Assembly: GCF_003003795.1 (NCBI RefSeq)
Contig: NZ_PVWK01000155.1
Location: 1-37,044 of the forward strand
DNA: 37,044 nt
From: Stenomitos frigidus ULC18
GTDB lineage: Bacteria > Cyanobacteriota > Cyanobacteriia > Leptolyngbyales > Leptolyngbyaceae
Direction: 5' to 3'
Shown piece by piece: positions 8,328-14,826 of the stretch. The notes beneath the pieces are model-generated. The model searched no databases, was not told where the DNA came from, and saw only the letters and a list, made by a program, of their open reading frames with translations. Made by a program: the position numbers and the translations under genes. The stretch's first letter is position 1, and the number at the start of each line of letters is the position of its first letter.

Positions 8328-9101
8328 TTACCCTTGGGGTGCGACCAGTTCTGCAAATTGCTCTGGTCTTGACCAGTAGGCAATATCCGAAATTTGTTCT
8401 AGAAACTGGATATTGCTAGGAGTCCAGACATCCAAAGTGTCATCGAATAGAGAAATAAACTTGACGTTATCCGCGCCAACCGTCAAATAACTGATGTCGT
8501 ACCAGGTCGCAAGGGTGCTGTCTACTTTTGCATTAGCGGCGGCACGACTTCCAGTACTCAACAATTCCACAAAAGAACTTTGTCTGGGATGCCGAGTATG
8601 AAAGTCGATGGTTCGAGTACGACCAGAACGACTCCTAACTTTTTCGTTTTGGATAAAGGGAATCTTAAGCTCTGACAAGAAGTCTGCAACCTCTTCTTGA
8701 ATCGACTCAAACGCTCTTGTTCTAAACGTAAACCAGAGGTCAGAAACTCGAATGGTGGCTTGAGCCAGCCTGGTAATGGCTGAAGCCAGAGGTTCGTTCT
8801 GCTTGACCCTCAGCAACAACATGCCTCGATATTGCTCTATGCCAAGAGTCAGGCAAATATCGCGAATGAGTGCTTCTTGTTTGTCAGTCTTCTTTCGGGT
8901 AACGGTTTGCATCCGCAACCAGCGCAGCGTGTCACCCAAATCAGTCAGTGTTATCTGTCCTGCTTTTTCTTGAAAGTAGAGGTCGATAACATCCCCGTCT
9001 GGGTACAGGTAAGGGGTACGAATCCGCACAAAGCCATTGATAGGAGAGCATTCGTACATCTCCCCAACCGTGTTGGCGATTTCTGTGCAGGGACTCAGCA
9101 T
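8328..9101 (-). CDS. DUF1828/DUF1829 domain protein
   Basis: The 257-aa product fits the DUF1828 plus DUF1829 architecture. The N-terminal part has TPYLYPDGDVIDLYF and ITLTDLGDTLRWL (about residues 29-65), and the C-terminal part has SFVELLSTGS, VDSTLATWYDISYL, ISLFDDTLDVWTP and WSRPEQFAELVA (about 175-254). The family is widespread in mobile DNA and near restriction or toxin loci; no activity is established that I can cite. Its start overlaps the preceding stop (TAATG), which makes translational coupling to the 151-aa gene likely. The two probably work as a pair. Confidence 0.8.
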   Translation of the reverse strand: MLSPCTEIANTVGEMYECSPINGFVRIRTPYLYPDGDVIDLYFQEKAGQITLTDLGDTLRWLRMQTVTRKKTDKQEALIRDICLTLGIEQYRGMLLLRVKQNEPLASAITRLAQATIRVSDLWFTFRTRAFESIQEEVADFLSELKIPFIQNEKVRSRSGRTRTIDFHTRHPRQSSFVELLSTGSRAAANAKVDSTLATWYDISYLTVGADNVKFISLFDDTLDVWTPSNIQFLEQISDIAYWSRPEQFAELVAPQG

Positions 9102-9556
9102 TAGAAGAACAGGTCTAACTGTGTGGGTGGTGGAGATTTCATTTCTCCATTATGGGTGATCCGGGCTTCAGCGCAAAATTGTTGCCAAACGTTGACAGGT
9201 TCAGTGGCAGGTGCGGTGATATCTTCTGGGACGTAAGCATCTTTGTCTCGAACGTTCTCGTCCCACCGATGCTTATGTTTTTCACCAACCAATTTCCCAT
9301 CAGGATTTCGGTGATCCTGCCCTAAATCGAGTGCATAAACTCTACCAACCCCACGATGAATCAGGGCGTAGGTGAGCTTTTCAGTGAGTGGGTTGTAGCT
9401 GCCTTTGATAAAGAGGGGATAGCCAGCTTCGGAAACTATTTCTGCTCGGAATTCAACGGCTGGGGAATGGTCTTCATCCTCATCCCAAACGATGTCGCTC
9501 TCAATCCGTTTGGAATCATCATTAATGATTTCCTCAAACTCATCCTGGGGTAGCAT
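9101..9556 (-). CDS. Conserved hypothetical, RM-associated (DUF6978-like)
   Basis: This 151-aa acidic protein has a conserved-looking core: GSYNPLTEKLTYALIHRG, RVYALDLGQDHRNPDG and VGEKHKHRW, then VWQQFCAEA and a C-terminal PPPTQLDLFF. From memory it resembles DUF6978, whose function is not known to me. The gene overlaps the hsdS stop (TGATG) and the next start (TAATG), so it is tightly bound into the operon between hsdS and the DUF1828 protein. The QLDLFF end resembles short peptide tails that dock on partner proteins, but that is speculation. Confidence 0.7.
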   Translation of the reverse strand: MLPQDEFEEIINDDSKRIESDIVWDEDEDHSPAVEFRAEIVSEAGYPLFIKGSYNPLTEKLTYALIHRGVGRVYALDLGQDHRNPDGKLVGEKHKHRWDENVRDKDAYVPEDITAPATEPVNVWQQFCAEARITHNGEMKSPPPTQLDLFF

Positions 9557-10896
9557 CAGGCAACTGCCTCCACCATCTTTTCGGCATCCTTGACGCGGAT
9601 CTCGCCGGAGAGCAGTTTTGGCAGTAGGGCATCACGGATTGAGGAAAGGCTTTGAGCTTCCAAGTCGTGAATTTTAGCTTTTCGATCTAGGGATTTAACA
9701 AAATTTTGGTATGCGGATTGAATCGGTGTGGGTGACAATATAAACTTTAAGTGCCCAATCGAAGTAAAAGTTATTTGAGGAAATGTTCCTGAACGAGAAT
9801 CAGCAATTACTTGTAGCTCTGCTAAAGTCTCTGGGCGCGTTAATACTCGGTACAACAACCTCGGATGAATCTCATCGCTAGCCCGTATCACCATAAACTT
9901 GGTTGATACTACATAATCAGTTGGAGTAAAGTCTACAAACGCATATCGCCCATTTGCTGGACGAATCTCACTAATGAGAATGTCATTTTTTCGGATAGCT
10001 TTTTTAGCTTGACCGGGTAAGCCATTCCCAGATGAGTAGTTCGCGTGTAAGAATTGACCCCATGCTATGTCTCCTGTATTTAGGAATATGACATTTGAGT
10101 GAGATGCAAAATCGAAGGACTCTGACTCGTTACTCGAGATTTCTTGTAATTGCTTAACCTTCCACCCTTTTGGGATTTTGCCTAATGGCGAATCCTCAAA
10201 CGCATCAGGAAACAGAGCAGCAGTTTCAGCATCCATGCCTGCGGGTTGTCGTCCATCCAGCTTGGCACGGACGGGGTCGAAGTCGATAAACCAGGATTTG
10301 AAGAGGGCACGGGCGATACTCTCCAACGTCTGGTTCATCTGCTGGTTGAGTTCGATTTTGTCGTCGAGGGAAGAGAGGATTTGGGCGATCGCTTTTTGTT
10401 CGGCGATCGGAGGAAGTGGAATTTCTGTTGTTTCCGCAAAGTTGGTGTATTGGAAACGAGCTACTCCTGTGTGTTGAACTTGGTGCCGCTCCATCTGCCC
10501 TGTTTTATACAGGTATTGAAGAAACCAGAAGACATACTCAGGAAAGGCAAGCTCTGTGTTGACTCTTGGAAATCGACTAAAGCTTGCACACGTTATCAGA
10601 TGCTTTGCTTTCTCAAAAAGTCGAGGTTTAAGAAGTACCGTCCTTCCTGTGGGTTGGTCTTTTGTGCCTCCAGCCGTTTCAATAAGGATGTCATAGGGTG
10701 CAAGCTGCTTTCGTTTAGAAATATGTTTTGGAATAAAACGGGTAGGAACGCTAGATAGGCTACCATATCGAGCTGAAGAAAAATCAGTTCCTCGGATAAT
10801 ATGCATTTGCACACTATCTTCTACTGGTTCGGCTTTTCCCCATTCGCCATCTTTTGTGAGGATCAGCAAATCCTTTAGTGAGGCAGAATCAACCAA
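9556..10896 (-). CDS. hsdS: Type I restriction specificity subunit
   Basis: HsdS reads the two half-sites of the target and joins HsdM and HsdR. The 446-aa protein has two target-recognition domains. The first (about 1-160) ends in EIPLPPIAEQKAIAQILSSL, followed by the conserved helix DDKIELNQQMNQTLESIARA and the spacer ALFKSWFIDFDPVRAK typical of HsdS. The second (about 235-400) is followed by the C-terminal helix and LLPKLLSGEIRVKDAE. The listed start is TTG with GAGGAG 12 nt upstream; an ATG 29 codons later (MHIIRGTDF) is possible but would shorten the first recognition domain. It overlaps the next gene by one base. Confidence 0.93.
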   Translation of the reverse strand: MVDSASLKDLLILTKDGEWGKAEPVEDSVQMHIIRGTDFSSARYGSLSSVPTRFIPKHISKRKQLAPYDILIETAGGTKDQPTGRTVLLKPRLFEKAKHLITCASFSRFPRVNTELAFPEYVFWFLQYLYKTGQMERHQVQHTGVARFQYTNFAETTEIPLPPIAEQKAIAQILSSLDDKIELNQQMNQTLESIARALFKSWFIDFDPVRAKLDGRQPAGMDAETAALFPDAFEDSPLGKIPKGWKVKQLQEISSNESESFDFASHSNVIFLNTGDIAWGQFLHANYSSGNGLPGQAKKAIRKNDILISEIRPANGRYAFVDFTPTDYVVSTKFMVIRASDEIHPRLLYRVLTRPETLAELQVIADSRSGTFPQITFTSIGHLKFILSPTPIQSAYQNFVKSLDRKAKIHDLEAQSLSSIRDALLPKLLSGEIRVKDAEKMVEAVA

Positions 10897-11069
10897 AATA
10901 ACCTAATCTCCTCAAGTTATTACTAATTTCCTTCTCCAACCAAGCCGACTCTTTAAACTACTCCTCTAACATCTGCGTCGATGCTCATTTTGCCATACCA
11001 GGCGATGCTTGTTTAGAGGCATTTTGCGCTTCTCGTTCCGCGACATTCCATGAACGCTGCATCTTCTCC

Positions 11070-11387
11070 TCACGCCTCATCACTCACTGCCTGTCTCCAT
11101 CCCAAGCCCGAATTCATGAGATCACTGCTATCTAGCCCTTCAGTAGTTTGATTTTTTCCAGTTAGCGCGATCGCCATCACTTCAGGCGCGTCAGGCAGCG
11201 ATTGTCTAACTCGTTCATCGTCTGCTTTGGCATGGCTCCCATAAAACCAATCTCGATAAGCATTCAGCCGAATCTGTTCTGCTTGAACCTGGGTAATATC
11301 GTTAAATCCTTCTTCATATCCAGCAACCACCACTCGCGTTTCTGGATCAAACTGTGATAGAGCTTCTATAAGTTCACGAACGTTCAT
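11070..11387 (-). CDS. Small hypothetical protein
   Basis: This 105-aa protein begins MNVRELIEALSQFDPETRVVVAGYEEG, a pattern seen in small proteins with an N-terminal helix followed by a beta strand. It ends in a polar, probably disordered tail. I do not recognise a characterised family. It starts 7 nt after the PIN-domain gene stop and precedes hsdS by about 170 nt, so it belongs to the same leftward transcript. Genes like it are often neighbours of toxin-antitoxin pairs, but nothing in the sequence fixes a role. Confidence 0.65.
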   Translation of the reverse strand: MNVRELIEALSQFDPETRVVVAGYEEGFNDITQVQAEQIRLNAYRDWFYGSHAKADDERVRQSLPDAPEVMAIALTGKNQTTEGLDSSDLMNSGLGWRQAVSDEA

Positions 11388-11394
11388 CTGCTTC

Positions 11395-11841
11395 TTAAAC
11401 CTCCAACTCGCTGATCACCAAAACCCGCAGTTCTGTTACCTGTTTTAGTTGATCATCATTCGTCAAAAGCGCCTCACAGCCTTCTTCTAGTGCTGTTGCC
11501 ATCTGGAAGGCATCTGGTAACTTTAGGTTGTACTTTGCCCGCACCTCAGCAGCGTTTCTAGCGATCGCTGAAGTGATATTGACAAAATCAGCCGTGTCTT
11601 GAGCCGTAATGATGTCAACAAACAGTCTTTGCTGAAACAAATCATTTTGGCGAATTGGCAAGACCAAGCATTCAGCCAACGTGACTGGAGAAGTGACCAC
11701 ACGAATCTGAGCCGACTCAATGAAATCAAATATTCCATCCATAATGGCGGAATAATTAGGGTTCGCATCGACGTAATAGATGACCGGAGTTGAATCTAGA
11801 AACAATCGATTCACCTGCTGAAACGCCGCCTCAAGTTTCAT
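11395..11841 (-). CDS. PIN-domain toxin (VapC-like)
   Basis: The 148-aa protein is a PIN-domain ribonuclease. The acidic residues expected for metal binding are visible: D16 in LFLDSTPVIYYVD, E57 in TLAECL, D110 in LPDAFQMA and D129 in LLTNDDQL. VapC-type toxins cleave tRNA or other RNA to stop translation. The start codon overlaps the stop of the 83-aa gene as ATGA, the standard antitoxin-toxin arrangement. It is embedded between hsdM and hsdS; such pairs can stabilise the operon or respond when it is disrupted, which is inference. Confidence 0.88.
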   Translation of the reverse strand: MKLEAAFQQVNRLFLDSTPVIYYVDANPNYSAIMDGIFDFIESAQIRVVTSPVTLAECLVLPIRQNDLFQQRLFVDIITAQDTADFVNITSAIARNAAEVRAKYNLKLPDAFQMATALEEGCEALLTNDDQLKQVTELRVLVISELEV

Positions 11842-12089
11842 AACCCCTCAACAATTCGTTGTTCTCGCTCATCCCACTCGCTCCGTAACTGGTTGACCCA
11901 TTCCTGAGCATCCTGCCCATTTAGCACATTGGGCGCAATGCCACGCAATTCTCGCCAGCTTCGTTTAGGCTTGCTTTGAGTCACTGCCCGACGCTTTAGC
12001 TGCTCCGTCGTGTGGCTAATCACCTCCAGTTGTTCAGATGAAGTGAGTTGTTCAATTTCCTGTAATACTTGCTGTAGTAAAGGACTCAT
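11838..12089 (-). CDS. Antitoxin of the PIN-domain toxin
   Basis: This 83-aa protein has an N-terminal amphipathic helical region (QQVLQEIEQLTSSEQLEVIS), a basic middle (KRRAVTQSKPKRSWRELRG) and an acidic C-terminus (EWDEREQRIVEGL). This layout is common for VapB-like and DUF2281-like antitoxins of cyanobacteria, whose tail wraps the toxin. Its stop overlaps the PIN gene start by four bases. The identity rests mainly on position; no DNA-binding fold is obvious. Confidence 0.75.
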   Translation of the reverse strand: MSPLLQQVLQEIEQLTSSEQLEVISHTTEQLKRRAVTQSKPKRSWRELRGIAPNVLNGQDAQEWVNQLRSEWDEREQRIVEGL

Positions 12090-12133
12090 AACCCCAACCT
12101 CCTAAGATTTTCTCGAATCGCTGCATTATCTCC

Positions 12134-12358
12134 TCAAGCTGCCTGTAACGTTTGAGGCTGTGGCAATGGTCGCCCCTCAACCTGATAACTCTCAACTAGC
12201 AATTCCAGAACTTCCTGAGCATTTTTCAGCGCCTCCTCATAGGTGTCACCATCCGTAAAATAGCGTTGAATTTCCGTCGCAAACTCTGGCAATTCCACAA
12301 GATACGCCTGATCAGCTTCAGACCAGGCAATATTGACTCGATACTTAAGTTGGCTCAT
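12134..12358 (-). CDS. hicB: HicB-family antitoxin
   Basis: This 74-aa protein has the HicB core: YRVNIAWSEADQAYLVELPE, a Gly/Asp turn (FTDGDTYEEALKNAQEVLEL) and a C-terminal VEGRPLPQP, the partial RNase H fold that neutralises HicA. No added ribbon-helix-helix domain is present, so it probably does not regulate DNA on its own. Its start lies inside the 3' end of hicA with a 14-nt overlap, giving a toxin-first order as in classical hicAB. Confidence 0.9.
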   Translation of the reverse strand: MSQLKYRVNIAWSEADQAYLVELPEFATEIQRYFTDGDTYEEALKNAQEVLELLVESYQVEGRPLPQPQTLQAA

Positions 12359-12569
12359 CGTTCTGCTCCTTGTCTTCTAGCCGTTGCAACGCATCCTTAA
12401 CTAACTTCTCTAAATAAGCCTTCGCATCCTTCCCATCTTTACCTGCAACTGTAATGGGCAACTCTGGTAAAGCTGGATGAAGCCAGCGTTCATGGCTCCC
12501 TCGCACTCGGACACATTCAAAGCCAGCTTTACGCAGTGCAGCCTTCAATTCTCTAATTTTCTTAGGCAT
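12345..12569 (-). CDS. hicA: HicA-family toxin (mRNA interferase)
   Basis: From the ATG at 12569 this is a 74-aa HicA protein with dsRNA-binding fold and the motif RGSHERWLHP, where the first His is the expected catalytic residue, followed by the VAGKDGKDAKAYLEKLVKDA helix region. HicA cleaves mRNA. The frame is open further upstream into hsdM, but the family length and the MPKKIRELKAAL beginning support the internal start. It lies 19 nt after the hsdM stop, so the toxin is co-transcribed with the methyltransferase. Confidence 0.9.
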   Translation of the reverse strand: MPKKIRELKAALRKAGFECVRVRGSHERWLHPALPELPITVAGKDGKDAKAYLEKLVKDALQRLEDKEQNDEPT

Positions 12570-12588
12570 CTCCAAAAAGCACCCAGTT

Positions 12589-14175
12589 CTACATCCCCAA
12601 CGCTTTGAGATTTTGCCGGATTGCTGCTTCCAGTTTGGCACTTTCTGCAAACTGTTCCTCCAACTTCGCCGTCAACCGCTGCATCTTCTCCTCAAACGGC
12701 TCATCATCCGCTTCCAAGTCCTCCGCTCCCACATACCGTCCTGGAGTCAGCACATACCCATGCGACTGCATCTCCGCCAACGTTGCGCTCTTACAGAACC
12801 CTGGCACATCTATATAAGTGCCTGCCTCCGGTTCACCCCGCCACGCATGATAGGTTGCCGCAATCCGGGCAATCTCCTCCTCCGTCAACTCCCGGTGGGT
12901 GCGATCAACCAGATATCCCAGCTTTCGGGCATCAATAAATAGCGTCTCCCCCCGCCGATCACGCAAGGTCGAAAAGCCCTTCGACCCCACCATTCCCTTC
13001 TTATTGCGTGTTACAAACCACAAACACGCTGGAATCTGCGTCGTGTAAAACAACTGCCCCGGCAGCGCAATCATGCAATCCACTAGATCCGCCTCTACGA
13101 TCGCCCTGCGAATCTCCCCCTCACCCGACTGGTTAGAACTCATCGAGCCATTTGCCAACACAAACCCCGCAATGCCATGCGGTGCGAGGTGATGGATCAT
13201 GTGCTGCACCCAGCCATAGTTGGCGTTGCCCTTCGGCGGCGTGCCATACTGCCAGCGCACATCATCCGCCAGCGACCCCTGCCACCAATCGCTGATGTTA
13301 AACGGCGGATTTGCCAGGATATAGTCTGCCTTCAAATCCTTGTGCAGGTCATTAGTGAAACTGTCCGCTTGGCGATCGCCAATATTGCCATCAATCCCCC
13401 GAATCGCCAGGTTCATCAAACACAGTCGTCGCGTCGTCGGGTTCGACTCTTGCCCATAGATGGCGATATCGCCCTTGCGTCCCCCGTGCGCCTCCACAAA
13501 CTTCTCTGACTGCACAAACATACCGCCCGATCCGCAGCAGGGGTCATAGATCCGCCCCTTGTACGGCTCAATCATCGCCACCAGCAGCTTCACCACCGAC
13601 TGCGGCGTATAGAACTCCCCACCGCCCTTGCCTTCCTTCTCAGCAAACTGCCCCAGGAAATACTCATACACCCGGCCCAGAATATCCTTCGAGCGACTGG
13701 AAGAATCCCCCAAGCCCAGCGTGCTGATCAGGTCAATCAGTTCCCCCAACCGCTGCTTATCCAGATCCGGTCGGGCATACTGCATCAGCAACACGCCCTT
13801 CAGCCGTGGGTTCTCCTTCTCGATCGCCAGCATCGCCTCATCAATGAGCTTGCCGATCGTCGGTTGCTTCGCGTTCGCCTGAATGTGTGCCCACCGCGCT
13901 TCCTTCGGCACCCAGAAGACATTCACCCCCAGATACTCATCCCGGTCTTCCGGGTCGGTGTAGTCGGTCTCCTGCTTGGCTGCCAGGTCATCGTAGAGTT
14001 CCTGGAACGCATCCGAAATGTACTTGAGGAAAATCAGCCCCAGGGCAACGTGCTTATACTCGGCAGCATCCATGTGTCCGCGCATTTTGTCAGCGGTTGC
14101 CCACAGAGTTTGCTCAAACCCCAGATTTGCCCCGTTGCCGTTCTTCCCGTTAGTCTCGTTTTTTGTTCGTGCCAT
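12589..14175 (-). CDS. hsdM: Type I restriction modification subunit M
   Basis: HsdM (528 aa) is the N6-adenine methyltransferase of the type I system. The N-terminal helical domain ([20 protein letters not shown]) is followed by the SAM-binding segment [17 protein letters not shown] and the catalytic NPPF motif in [13 protein letters not shown], with [16 protein letters not shown] between them. The C-terminal region ends in a coiled coil for HsdS contact ([20 protein letters not shown]). It is the first gene of the leftward operon; a TATAAT-like -10 lies on the minus strand at 14251-14246. Confidence 0.96.
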   Translation of the reverse strand: MARTKNETNGKNGNGANLGFEQTLWATADKMRGHMDAAEYKHVALGLIFLKYISDAFQELYDDLAAKQETDYTDPEDRDEYLGVNVFWVPKEARWAHIQANAKQPTIGKLIDEAMLAIEKENPRLKGVLLMQYARPDLDKQRLGELIDLISTLGLGDSSSRSKDILGRVYEYFLGQFAEKEGKGGGEFYTPQSVVKLLVAMIEPYKGRIYDPCCGSGGMFVQSEKFVEAHGGRKGDIAIYGQESNPTTRRLCLMNLAIRGIDGNIGDRQADSFTNDLHKDLKADYILANPPFNISDWWQGSLADDVRWQYGTPPKGNANYGWVQHMIHHLAPHGIAGFVLANGSMSSNQSGEGEIRRAIVEADLVDCMIALPGQLFYTTQIPACLWFVTRNKKGMVGSKGFSTLRDRRGETLFIDARKLGYLVDRTHRELTEEEIARIAATYHAWRGEPEAGTYIDVPGFCKSATLAEMQSHGYVLTPGRYVGAEDLEADDEPFEEKMQRLTAKLEEQFAESAKLEAAIRQNLKALGM

Positions 14176-14245
14176 GCTTCCCGTTCACACTCTCTGACTG
14201 CTGCCTGTTTCCAGTTTGGCTACCTGGCTTCTGCCGCAACCAGAG

Positions 14246-14251
14246 ATTATA
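14246..14251 (-). promoter_or_regulatory. Candidate -10 element for hsdM operon
   Basis: The minus strand carries a perfect TATAAT 71 nt before the hsdM start, in the divergent region shared with the small ribbon-helix-helix gene. No good -35 lies 16-18 nt further upstream, so activity may need an activator or the match may be chance. Confidence 0.35.
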
Positions 14252-14286
14252 GTTGTTCCATAGCGTAACTCACTCGTCTTTACAGA

Positions 14287-14460
14287 ATGCCCCGCCTTGG
14301 CAAACGCTACATCGAACATTTAAACGTCAGGGTGCCGACTTTAGAGATGGCACTCCTCAGACAGTACTGCGAAGCAACTCAGCGCTCTCAGTCAGATGTG
14401 ATTCGCGAATTTATTCGGGGTCTGAAGGCAGTAGTGCCAACGGCTCCAGAGCGCCCCTAA
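14287..14460 (+). CDS. Small ribbon-helix-helix protein
   Basis: This 57-aa reading frame runs from ATG at 14287 to TAA at 14458-14460. It encodes MPRLGKRYIEHLNVRVPTLE, then ALLRQYCEATQRSQSDVIRE and FIRGLK. The pattern of a short beta strand (HLNVRVP), a helix, a turn with QRSQSD and a second helix fits the ribbon-helix-helix fold of CopG/Arc regulators. It sits between the leftward restriction operon and the rightward protease-STAND operon, 40 nt before the Trypco1 start, and is well placed to regulate either. Arc-type regulators are also known in some V-K CASTs, so it is one candidate for the operator-binding protein; this is inference. Confidence 0.7.
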   Translation: MPRLGKRYIEHLNVRVPTLEMALLRQYCEATQRSQSDVIREFIRGLKAVVPTAPERP

Positions 14461-14499
14461 CAACGTTGATGTGGCAACTCAAGCGAGGAGATGAAGACC

Positions 14500-14826
14500 A
14501 TGACCTTTGCTGAATCCCGTAGTGAAACCGTGCCGGTGCAGCTTCCGAATGGGGCGATCGTCAAAGTCGAGGTCACGAATACCGGGCGAGAGGATGTCGG
14601 GTTTGACACGAAGCAGTTTCAGCCCGTAGCCGATGCGATCGAGGGTGTGGTGCAGATGATTGCTGCCCCGATTCAAAAGGTGAGACCGAAGAAAGCGACG
14701 GTGAAGTTTGGCATGGAACTGGCGATCGAGGCGGGGCAATTGACGGCAATCATTGTCAAAGGCTCCGGTAAAGCCAACCTCGAAATTACGTTGGAATGGG
14801 AACCTGGCAAAAAGCTTGAGCCATGA
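14500..14826 (+). CDS. Trypco1 (CU044_2847-family) small protein
   Basis: The 108-aa protein begins MTFAESRSETVPVQLPNGAI and ends in a Gly-flanked beta segment (VKFGMELAIEAGQL, GSGKANLEITLEWEPGK). This is the trypsin-co-occurring domain 1 described in bacterial conflict systems by Aravind and colleagues. The ATG at 14500 is preceded by GAGGAG at 9 nt, better than the ATG at 14491, which abuts that site. Its stop overlaps the start of the trypsin-NTPase gene (ATGA). The presumed role is as a partner, adaptor or substrate of the trypsin domains in the next two genes; the mechanism is not established. Confidence 0.85.
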   Translation: MTFAESRSETVPVQLPNGAIVKVEVTNTGREDVGFDTKQFQPVADAIEGVVQMIAAPIQKVRPKKATVKFGMELAIEAGQLTAIIVKGSGKANLEITLEWEPGKKLEP

